Assembly (NCBI RefSeq): GCF_003086295.3
Contig: NC_092048.1
Span: forward strand, 108,764,276 to 108,828,275
Source of the DNA: Arachis hypogaea
Lineage: Eukaryota > Streptophyta > Magnoliopsida > Fabales > Fabaceae
Reading direction: 5' to 3'
DNA: 64,000 nucleotides
Part shown: positions 20,710 through 30,404 of the stretch, piece by piece
Layout: every line of letters begins with the position of its first letter
How positions within the stretch are numbered: position 1 is the first letter of the stretch
The notes under the pieces: generated by a model
What the model was told of the DNA's origin: nothing
What the model saw: only the letters and a program-made list of their open reading frames with translations
Databases searched by the model: none
Made by a program: the position numbers and the translations under genes

Positions 20710-21700
20710 AAAAGATTTATTGAGAAGAAAGAATGAGATGGAAGAGGATGTTCATGCTAGCAAAGTATTATTGATAGTTCATGGGATTTTGTGTGGATAT
20801 GTAAATACTCACTTCTTATTGACTCCTAGGCCTAGAAAGTCTCCTTCAAGCTTCAAGTAACATACTGCTATGACCTCTCATTATTCCTTTATCCTTGGCT
20901 ATTACTTTGTTTATAAGCTCTATTTGAGTGTCATGTATAGCAAGTTCATTTCCCTTTTCTTTATACTTGACACATTATTCACCATAGACACTTGGCTCAC
21001 ATTCCTTCTTAAAACATTGATGCCCAGCACCTCTTTGGGTTACTAAATGCCTTGTAGTTAGGTTGCTCTTGATAGTGGACTTTCAGCTGATGATCCCGGA
21101 TTAGTTAACCCAAGTCACCGAGTGTTGATGCACTCCTAAGAGCTTACTAATCCAAGCAGATCCTAGTACAAAGACACCACAGGCATATATTTTAAAGTTC
21201 AAGCTATTGGTGTCCAGCTTTGTTTCTTTTTGTTTCCTTTTGTTCTGCCACTTTTTGGCTATCTCTTTTCTTTCTTTCTTTTTGTTTTTCTTTCTAACCA
21301 AGGAATTTTTTTATTTAATTGAGATTCATAGACAGTAGGCCACTCTTTACTTAGAATGAGATATCCTAGCTCTTTATTCACTAAAAGTGAGCTATTATAC
21401 AACCACACACATACCACCATTTACTTTTATTCTACTTCTATCTAACAGAGACTATCTTGCTTCACATTTAAACATTTCTTTTATTGAACTTAAAGATGCA
21501 GGGGACAAAACATGCTTCTTGTCAAGTGAAAGTAAACACACAAGCACACACATAAACTAACCTACTTATTTTAAAAGAAACAAACATAATGCAAAGACTT
21601 TTAATTAAAAAGAACTACTTAAAGATGCAAAGACAACTTAGAACAGATAGAATGCATGCTTTTTTTCTTTGTAGTGATGAACAAGGAGCAAGTCCACCTT
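20710..21700 (-). other. 3' non-coding region of F
   Basis: No gene. 21000-21195 is a block shared with E (54365-54580) and G (28860-29060): minus strand GCCTGTGGTGTCTTTGTAC, GGGTTAACTAATCC, GAAAGTCCACTATCAAGAGC. Confidence 0.65.
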
Positions 21701-23230
21701 TCATTTGTCATGCTTTTTCTTTCTCCTTTCATACACTTGGCTGCTAGTGTTCCCACCATCCGTGTTTGTTGCCTGTTGACCTCGCCAAAAGCCAGCCTTA
21801 TTCATAGCCTCCTCCACTCTATCTTCAAGCCTCATGGCATTGCTTACTTCTACCTCACTTCTCTTTTTGAAGAATTCATCAAAAGTTGGGAAAGCCGAAT
21901 CCATGTTGTGCAAATGTTCTCCAATATAGTTTAGTTTGATTTGGCTATTGATATTGTAATCGGCTTGTACTTCATACCTTGCATCTTGGAGTGTTGTGAA
22001 CTCTTTGAGAGCCCTCAAATTTTCAGCTTGCATTTGTTCCAACTTCCCAAAAGATTCATGAGATTGAAAAGCATGTTCTTCTTGCATCACAAGGAATCTT
22101 GACTCGAATTCACTTTGTTTGTTCATTATTCTTAGCTCCCTTTCTTCTTGTGCTTGTTGGTTTTTCATGTACAGTGAATGGTATTCCTCTTGCCTTTCTT
22201 GAATTCTCATGTACTGTTGTGACAATCTTCCTATTGCTTCTTGCATTTGAGTCATATCCATATTGCCATGTGGGAAAAAGTGTGGCTGTTCCTCCTCCTC
22301 TTGTGGCTCTTCTTCTATGTGTGGCTCATCTTCTTCCATTGGTTCTTCTCTTTCCCTTCTTCCATGTGGTATTCGGCCTTGATGTGCTTCAAGGGGCATC
22401 GTCATTCGTTCAATGGTTATGGGCATGCCTTGGCTTAACCACATTGGATTCTCCTCTTCCATTGGAACTTTAGCCTTTGCACACAACCTCCAAATGGTAC
22501 TCGGATAGTACAACCAAGATCCGGCCGAATTCTTCTCAGCCAGCTTTTGAATGTCTTTTGCAAGGATTTCATGAACTCTTATCTCTCCTCCCACAATGAT
22601 GCAATGTAACATCACGGCTCTCTCCCTGTTAACTTCTGAGGTGTTCACTGTGCCCAGAATTGATCTTTTCATCAACTCATACCATCCTTTTGCTTCCGGG
22701 GTGAGGTTACATCTCTTCAAGTACTTATATCTGTTCTTGTCATCTCCTTCCCACTCTGAGTTCTCCATACAAATGTCTCTCGCAATCTCATCATAATCCT
22801 GATCCTCATTCAATCTTTGTTGGTATCCCGGTTCACTAAAGCGGACTGACTTTAGTTTCAAGACTTTCTTGATTGCATCCGGGCTAAAGTCTACTTCCAC
22901 CCCCCGCACATAGCTCTTGTACGTTGGGGGCTCACGCATGTCAAGCCTTGGGATATTTGCATAGAACTCTCTTATGATATTGGCATTGATTCGGGTGGCT
23001 GGTGATGCAAGTTCCTCCCACCTCCTCTTCCGAATTTTGTCCTTCATTTCTTGACATCCATCATCCGGCAACAAGAGTGGAATTTCAGGATAGATTCTTT
23101 TCTCGTTCATCCATTGAATTTGCATTTGATGGAACCAAGACTTGAATCTCCGTTGGTCATATTCATGTGTGTCTTCCTCCACCATGGGATCTTTCTTTTT
23201 TCTTCGTTTAGTTCTTGAGGAGGAGGCCAT
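21701..23230 (-). CDS. Downstream ORF of F, Transposase_32-like protein
   Basis: Intact 509-codon ORF. I prefer the start at 23230 (MASSSRTKRRKKK) over the ATG two codons upstream. Residues about 30-260 match the plant transposon protein family: IREFYANIPR, YKSYVRGVEVDFSPDAIKKVLKLK, NREARAVMLHCI-like VNRERAVMLHCIIVGGEIRVHEI. The second half is Glu/Gln/Met-rich, EEEPQEEEEQ then long helical stretches, probably coiled coil. It ends EEAMNKAGFWRGQ, which a remnant in G repeats. It parallels the ORF of A (11319-12452), at roughly the same place in the element. Function unknown. Intact in an element lacking pol, so it may be retained for a role in cis. Confidence 0.82.
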   Translation of the reverse strand: MASSSRTKRRKKKDPMVEEDTHEYDQRRFKSWFHQMQIQWMNEKRIYPEIPLLLPDDGCQEMKDKIRKRRWEELASPATRINANIIREFYANIPRLDMREPPTYKSYVRGVEVDFSPDAIKKVLKLKSVRFSEPGYQQRLNEDQDYDEIARDICMENSEWEGDDKNRYKYLKRCNLTPEAKGWYELMKRSILGTVNTSEVNRERAVMLHCIIVGGEIRVHEILAKDIQKLAEKNSAGSWLYYPSTIWRLCAKAKVPMEEENPMWLSQGMPITIERMTMPLEAHQGRIPHGRREREEPMEEDEPHIEEEPQEEEEQPHFFPHGNMDMTQMQEAIGRLSQQYMRIQERQEEYHSLYMKNQQAQEERELRIMNKQSEFESRFLVMQEEHAFQSHESFGKLEQMQAENLRALKEFTTLQDARYEVQADYNINSQIKLNYIGEHLHNMDSAFPTFDEFFKKRSEVEVSNAMRLEDRVEEAMNKAGFWRGQQATNTDGGNTSSQVYERRKKKHDK

Positions 23231-24413
23231 GATCACTTGGTTGGTTGAGTCTTGTGAGGTTAGAAGGAGTGTGAAGAATGTTGGAGAGTTTGATGTGTGT
23301 TTGGAGCAAAAAGAAATTGAGACCGAACTTGCTATGACAAGAAATGATGAAGGGAAGTTTAAATGGTTGGAGTTTAAAGTAAGAGAAATATTGCACAGAG
23401 CTTGTTATGTTGAGGAGTGATGAAGGGAGTGAAGTTTCCAAGGTTGGAGTGATTCGGTCATGTGCATGGCTTGAAGGTGGTATGCTTTTAAATGAGCAAT
23501 GAAGGGCTGTGATGCATTTAGACTTATGGAGATCAAATATATGCATGTAAGGATGAATGAAGACAAAGTTTACTCCTTCCCTTGCCTTTGCCGTGATCAT
23601 TCTCAAGGAGTGGCAGATTTCTTTTTCGAGGCATGTGATGGAATTTTGTCCTCATGCTATGCTTTCCTTTGTCTTGTCTTTTTCTTTGAAGATTCTTTGA
23701 CCTCCTAGTCACCACAACAAGACAACATACATTAGTTTTATCCAACCGTAGCAAGAGTGTTCTTTTTATTAATACCATGTGAACCATCAATTCTTATATC
23801 ATTTGAACCGTGACACTCTCCTTGGAGGACACCAAACTTAATGTTTGGTCATATATAAAGAAAATGAGTATCTTCCTCCAATTAGTAAATGTTCATAAGA
23901 ATTGTTTTCATCATACTTTCTTTTTCTCTTTTTTTTTTCATGAAGGATTAATTGTATCCCTAAATCGGTGCATCAAAGTTTGATGAACACCAAACTTGTT
24001 TCTTGTCAAAGGGTACATCACAATTAATGCCTTCATTACCGGAAAAGAAATTTTCCATTTATAAGATTTTGGAAAACAACAATTGTATGATTATTGATGC
24101 ATGAGTTTCTACTTTTCATGAAGCTATGTGGACACCAAACTTAGTGTTTGGCCATGTGCTTTGTCAAGATACTCCAAACATGCAAAATGGAATTATTTGT
24201 AACATTGGTTTAGTGTGCTTGAAGGCACACCAAACTTAGCATATGTTTCAAAATAGTGCATGCAGTCAATGGATATGTTCATGAAAAGAGAAAAAAATTC
24301 ATGCTCAATTGATCATAACTTATTGAATTTAAAATGACATGAATCTTAAAGCATGGGTTGCCTCCCATGGAGCGCTCTTTTATTGTCATTAGCTTGACAA
24401 AGAGAGCTTTCTT
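23231..24413 (-). other. Non-coding spacer of F between gag-pro and the downstream ORF
   Basis: No gene. Contains four ACACCAAACTTA motifs (near 23829, 23989, 24132, 24228; minus strand TAAGTTTGGTGT), two of them forming ACCAAACTTAGTGTTTGG-type hairpins. GGTTGCCTCCCATGGAGCGC at about 24356 parallels the TGGGAGGCAACCC after pol in A. Confidence 0.6.
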
Positions 24414-26132
24414 TTATGGTGGTTGGTGCTTGTAGGGCCTCAATTTGTCTCCTCTGACCGTGATCCTCTTCTTTGTTTTCTGGTGTTCAATTTCAGCATG
24501 CTCTAATGAGAGTATGCTGCTGACAGTATAGTAGTCCTCGATTTGTTGATTTGCCCCCAGCTGTTGATATATTAGTTGCACTTTGTCACCTTTGGAAAGC
24601 CCCTCTGTTGGAATCTTTCTGTTCTTCCAACCCCTTTTTGCTTTGTTTCTGTGTTTCATCTTTCCTTTTGTTGTTCTTTCTTTTCTGGCCGTAGGTTTTC
24701 CTTGGGGACCTCTCTTTTCAGTGGCCAATACTCTAATATCCTCTTGGGCTTTTTCATTAGTCTGCACAATCCTTAGCATTGGGATGTTGTTGTGACTTTC
24801 CTGGTCATTTTTCATATAGTCTTTCTTCTCCTTGCTAAATTGTGCCTCTGGTAATACCTTCAGAGTGACACTCTGGTCATGCATCCTGAGAGTTAATTCC
24901 CCTTCCTCTACGTCTATGATAGCTCTAGCAGTGGCCAAGAATGGCCTTCCCAGTATAACAGAGTCACCATCATCCTCGTTTGATTCTAGAACCACACAAT
25001 CAGCAGGGTATATAAAGCTATCCACCTTGACCAAAAGATTTTCAATTACACCCCTGGGGTATACCATTGACTTATCTACCAGCTCCAGAGACATTTGTAC
25101 TGGTTTGACCTCTTCTATATGCAGCTTTTTCACCAGGGAAGATGGAATTAAGTTAATACTTGCTCCGAGATCGCACATTGCTTTAGTGATGGTCACTTCC
25201 CCAATGGTGCAAGGCAACAGAAAGCTCCCTGGGTCCTCAAGCTTGGGAGGAATCCCCTTTTGAATCAATGCCCTGCATTCCTCAGTAATCACCATGGTTT
25301 CTTTCTCATGCCAACTTCTTTTCTTGTTGATAAGATCCTTCAGAAACTTGGAATATAGGGGCATTTGCTCAAGTGCTTCAGCCAAGGGGATATTAATTTC
25401 CAGCTTCTTGAAGGTCTCAAGGAACTTGTGAAAATGCTGGTCTTTAACCTCTTTGTTGAACCTCTGGGGATAAGGCAGTGGAGGTGTGATGCTCTTTCCT
25501 ATTTGCTGCTGTCCCTGAGCTACTTCCTTTGAGCTATGTGGCTGGTTGTCCTTCTCTTTAAGTTTCTCAGTGCTTTTGTTTGGCATCACAACTTGCTCCT
25601 TAGCTTCATTTGCCTTTGTTTGATTCTCATCCTCTGTTGGTTCTTTGATGTTCTCTGCTTGCTTCTTTGTAGTGTCATTGTTGCTTATCAATGTTCTCCC
25701 ACTCCTTAATTGTATTGCTTTGCATTCCTCCTTGGGATTTGGGATTGTGTCACTGGGCAGTGAGTTTGAAGGTCTCTCAACAGATACTTGCTTGGAGAGT
25801 TGCCCCATCTGTCTCTCTAGGCTCTTCAGGGAGGCTTCCTGATTCTTGGTTACCATTTCATGGTGTTTCAACATTTTGTCTATCACGGCCTCCAAGTTAG
25901 TGATTCTTTGGGCTTCAGGTGATACTTGAGGTGGGTTATGAGATGTGGGTAGTGGATGGTAGGCATTTTGGTTGGTGGGTTGGTTATTAGATTGGTATTG
26001 GTTGGGGTTGGGGTAGTTGTTTTGAGGTTTTCTGTAGGGGTTTTGGTTAGTCTTCTGCTGGTTGTAGTTTTGGTTGTTTCTTGGGTTGTTTTGGTTTGAG
26101 TTCCTCTGCCATGGTTGTTGATTTTGGGTATG
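24414..26132 (-). pseudogene. Gag-protease of F, second half, with integrase-tail-like end
   Basis: Continues the frame of 35809-36957 across the G insertion; the two parts total about 955 codons with no other break. It begins in an Asn/Gln-rich linker (QNYNQQKTNQNPY), passes CKAIQLRSGRTL, then the segment FHKFLETFKKLEINIPLAEALEQMP, protease active site CDLGASINLIPSSL (about 25160-25177) and VILGRPFLATARAIIDVEEGEL. After about 90 Lys-rich residues it ends GLSKGDKVQL...YTVSSILSLEHAEIE...RITVRGDKLRPYKH. This last part lines up with the A integrase C-terminus (PYVITSVLPYGYVEL...IVNGQRIKHYL). No RT, RNase H or integrase core intervenes. Disrupted only by G. Confidence 0.85.
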
Positions 26133-26137
26133 ATTAT

Positions 26138-28460
26138 TGATGCGCATAAACTAGTTATGCTACGATTTAGGAAATTACACGATCGGCAAAATTCCTTCCG
26201 GCAAGTGCACCGGTTATCGTCAAGTAAAAACTCACAATAGAGTGAGGTCGAATCCCACAAGGATTGGTTGAGTGAGCAATTCGGATTAGAAGTGTGTTCT
26301 AGTTGAGCGGAATCAAGATTGAGATGAGAATTGCGGAATGTAAAATTGGCGGGAAAAGTAAATGACAAGATATTGAAATGGCGGAATCTTAAATTGCATG
26401 AATTAAAGAGCAGAAACTAAATTGCTGAAATTAAAAGGGAATGGGGGTGATTGCATGAATTGAGTTGCAGAATGTAAAGAGAAGATGTAATCAGAATTGG
26501 GGGATTCATTGGGTTATAGGAGATATTGAGATCTCCGAATCAAAACATGTTTGTCTCTTCCTCAAGCAATGCATTCATTGAATTTTGCTTGGCAATCTTA
26601 TATGATTGGATCCCAATCCCTTGGCTCACCAATTCTCTCTAAAAATGAACAAATTCCCAATCCCTTGGTTTAAATGTTCATAAGAAGAGATGATGCTCGA
26701 TCACTAATTATACCACACAGTTTCATGAACCACAATTTGGTAGGATTACATGTCACAATATCCATCCAAACCCCAATCCAATTCACTGTGAGAAAGCTTC
26801 TCTAGCATGAATCCTCCATTCCTTTCCCAAGGTTCCGAAGGACTCCAATTATGGGTAGTTTCTTTCCCAAGACAACTACCCAATGGAATTAGATCGAGAA
26901 GCTTTCTAACAAAATTCAAGAGAAAAGATTGAAGAAGAAGATAAACTATTATTGATTCATTGAATTACAATAGAGCTCCCTAACCCAATGAAAGGGGGTT
27001 TAGTGAGTCATAGCTCTGAATTCAATTACAAAGATATGAAAACTAGCTAAAAGTGAAGGTAAAAGTCCTCTCTAACTTAAATTCTATCCTATTTATACAC
27101 TTTCTATTTTGAGCTTCTGTTGTGTTTCTTGGGCTTTGAGGCCTCTCCCTGCTTTCCTTTTGCCTTGGGTTTATGATCCATAATCTTGATGAGGCTGTTG
27201 ATCCAAATTCTGTAACATTCATTGAGCCAACTTAGTGATAATCAAATAATGGCACATGACTCAATAAATTGAAATTTCAGACTCATCAATCCTTCAGGCC
27301 CAATCCCATAAACCATGATATTCAATTGGGTTTCATACCAGAATAAGTTTAAGTTAATGTTTGTGCTCAAATACTAACTTAAACCACAATATTTTTGGTC
27401 CAGAAACCTTTTCCAAGAGTGGCGTTTAAGTTGCAGTTCAAGCTTAAACTGCAGCTTAAACGCCAGACACTTCCAGTGAGGCCTTTTGTAGAAGCACGTT
27501 TAAGCTTCAGTTTAAGGTTAAACTGAAGCTTAAACGTGGAAATGGAAGAAGGCAGCCCTGGAGAGTCATGTAGTCGAACACGTTTAAGCTTCAGCTTAAG
27601 GTTAAACTGAAGCTTAAACGTGGATATAGGAAGGGCAGCCCTGGAGGTCGAACACGTTTAACCTCCAGTTTAAGGTTAAACTGGAGGTTAAACGTGGAAG
27701 CTTAGAAGGGTAGCCCTGGAGGTGTCGAACACGTTTAAGCTCCAGTTTGAGGTCAAACTGGAGCTTAAACGTGGAAATGGAGAGAGCAACCCTGGAGGAG
27801 AAAACTTGGTCGAACACGTTTAAGCTCCAGTTTGAGGTCAAACTGGAGCTTAAACGTGGAAATGGCTCCCTGGTGCTTTTCCCATTCTGGCGTTTAACCT
27901 CCAGTTTAAGGTTAAACTGGAGGTTAAACATGGAACTCCTTCCTGAGTGGCATTATCATTCTGGCGTTTAACCTCCAGTTTGAGGTCAAACTGGAGGTTA
28001 AACGTGGAATGCTTCTTTGGTGAGACTTTCCATTCTGGCGTTTAACCTCCAGTTTAAGGTTAAACTGGAGGTTAAACTTCAATTCCAGCATTTCTTAGCC
28101 TTCCTGATTCTGGCGTTTAAGCTCCAGTTTAGGCTTAAACTGGAACTTAAACTCCACATGTGATATTCAAACTTCCTTTATTGATTTTGTTGCTTCCTTG
28201 CTTAGCCTCTTCTTCCCTGAAATCATCCAAACAATTGCATCAAAGTCTTGCAAAATTTCATGAGAAATCTTCCATTCATAGCATTCAAGTAATATAACTA
28301 AAACTCATGGAATTTGCATCAAAATCATATTGTTTGGATGGTTCATTGCTTTGTTATTCTTTTAACCATTCTTGGTTACTTTAAGCTCAAGAAAATGCAT
28401 AAAACCACTAAAACTAACAGAAAAATACTAGTGAAACTAGCCTAAGATGCCTTGGCATCA
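26138..28460 (-). repeat. 3' LTR of element G
   Basis: Contains the U5 block (26198-26268), TATA box (27088-27097, minus strand TATAAATAGG) and ten large palindromes at 27420-28160. Confidence 0.94.
27420..28160 (-). repeat. Ten-copy palindrome array in G 3' LTR
   Basis: Ten units of about 45 bp, each an almost perfect inverted repeat (outer CACGTTTAA...TTAAACGTG, inner CTTCAG/CTGAAG, CCTCCAG/CTGGAGG or GCTCCAG/CTGGAGC, centre TTTAAGGTTAAA or TTTGAGGTCAAA). They are spaced about 75-85 bp apart. The matching array in the 5' LTR is at 34780-35500. Confidence 0.93.
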
Positions 28461-28497
28461 CAACACCAAACTTAATACTTGCTTGTCCCTAAGCAAG
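28461..28497 (-). promoter_or_regulatory. Polypurine tract and hairpin of G
   Basis: Minus strand: CTTGCTTAGGGACAAGCAAG (28478-28497) then TATTAAGTTTGGTGTTG directly before the LTR. Confidence 0.75.
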
Positions 28498-30404
28498 TCC
28501 TGAGTTATTTAAGAAGAAAGTATGAAACAGAAAGCAATTACATTGGCTATATTAGCAAGCATTTGAAGTTCCTCAGAAGGGTTTTATGCAGAAAGTTGCA
28601 GCATCACTTTTTTTCATTCTTATCAGGTAAGATTATCACTTTTTCATTGCATCCATCAAACACTGCTATGGCCTCTTGTTATTCTCATGTCCTTGGCACT
28701 TTTCTCTTCTTTGTTTTTCTTTTCTTTTTCTTAGAGCTTCTTTTGCTCCTTGTTTGCTTAGTGTCATGTGTTGCACAAGCCTTTGGCATTTTCTTTTTCT
28801 TATCAGTGCACTACACATATCCACTTTAGGCATTTTAGTTCACATTTCTTCTTGAGACATTGGTGCCCAGCACCTCTTTGTGTGACTAAATGTTTTGTAT
28901 TTAGGTTGCTCTTGATAATGGACTTTTGGTTGATAATCCCGGGTTAGTTAACCCAAGTTACCAAGTGTTGAAACACTCCTCAGAACCTATTCATCCAAGC
29001 ATATCCTTAATACATAAACACCACAGGCATTTGTCTCAGAAGTTCAAACCATTGGTACCTAGCTTATTTTCTCAATTTTTTTGCTTTTTGGTTGCCCTTT
29101 TTCAGTGGCTTTTTCTTCTTCTTTTTCTTTCTTTTTCATGGCCAAAGACATTTATTCATCAAGATCCATAGACAGTTTTCAATTTCTACACAAAGAATGA
29201 TAATTCTACACTCTAATTCCAGTGATCTGACTAAACAATCAAGCATGCATACCACCACTTAATTCTACTTGATTTGTCACTAATTTAGCCAAGTTACTTT
29301 TGTTCGAACTTTTCTTTTATTTTTGGAAACAGAACAAGCATGGCAAGCACTCGTTTAAGAAGGTGAAGTTATATCCAAACATCTAGGCATTCACTTTATT
29401 CAAAGCAATAAACAGACATTCATACTAAAAAAAAACTCCACATAACACTTAAATGACTTATGATGAAAGAAAGCTCATAAAGACAATCCACCAATGATCA
29501 TTTGATTATTAAGGAACGAGACCACCTCTTATTTATTGCTTGGTTCTTCTTAATTCTTGGGATCCTGCTTCTTCTTGCTTCCTGCCTCTTTTTGACCACT
29601 TGTGCTTCCTTTGTCTTTTCTTATGAGCTTTTTCCAGAATCCAGCCTTTTTCATCGTTTCTTCCACTCCTTTTTCAAGGATCATTGCCTTGTTTATTTCT
29701 CCTTCTTTCCTCCCTTTGTCTTTTTCCTCCATTTTTGTCTTTTCTTTTGTACCTGCACAAACAAACAAGTTTGCTATCATTTTTCGGTCCATGTGAATTA
29801 TGAATAGTACTTGCACATGTAAATCAATGATTGTCTTTATGAGCTTATAGCCGTGACTTCTACATGTATGCACACTTATTATTTGGACACCAAACTTAGT
29901 GTTTGGTCAAGTCTCCTGATGACATGAAATCCATATTGGTTGTCCTTAATGAATGTGCTTAATTCTAATAAATCATAGTCACCTTGGCTCTTTGATTCTA
30001 AACAAATTTACTACCCTAAGTAATTGAAACCAAAGTATTAAAACATGCGAATGGTATACTTGTCATGAATTTTGAAATCCAGAGGAACTTCTTGCTTTTC
30101 ATAAACTGTGTTCAAGAGGAACACCAAACTTAATGTTTGGTCGTGCACCTTGAATGAAAGATGGAATCCAATTTGAGTAAGATTTGGGAGTGCCTTCAGG
30201 CACACCAAACTTAGAGACCAATTGTAATTTACATGCAAAGTTTAGTGCACTTTATCAATAGTTGTCCTGAGGATTCAAGTTCATGCATAAGAAACCATGC
30301 TTTATTAGATGTAAAGCAAAGCACTAAAGATTAAGGATACTAAAAACATGGGTTGCCTCCCATGAGCGCTTCTTTAACGTCACTAGCTTGACGGTTGTCC
30401 CTTG
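28498..30404 (-). other. 3' non-coding region of G with remnant of a downstream ORF
   Basis: The minus strand near 29550-29720 encodes VEETMKKAGFWKK, equivalent to VEEAMNKAGFWRG at the end of the F downstream ORF; the rest of that ORF is deleted. 28860-29060 is the block shared with E and F. ACACCAAACTTA motifs at 29885, 30120 and 30200. GGTTGCCTCCCATGAGCGC at about 30352 marks the end of the main coding region. Confidence 0.65.

Noticed and set aside
22099..22473. Hydrophobic plus-strand ORF, possible membrane protein
   Set aside because: Antisense of the well-supported F downstream ORF (21701-23230).
27614..27971. ORFs on both strands across the G palindromes (and the equivalents at 34962-35319)
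   Set aside because: They encode only the repeat (FNLQFNLKLE and its mirror), a by-product of palindromic sequence without stops.
27420..28160. Regularly spaced repeats resembling a CRISPR array
   Set aside because: Units are palindromes in a plant LTR, the spacers are similar to each other (GGAAATGG, GCAGCCCTGGAG) and the same array is in the other LTR. No cas genes; a eukaryotic genome.
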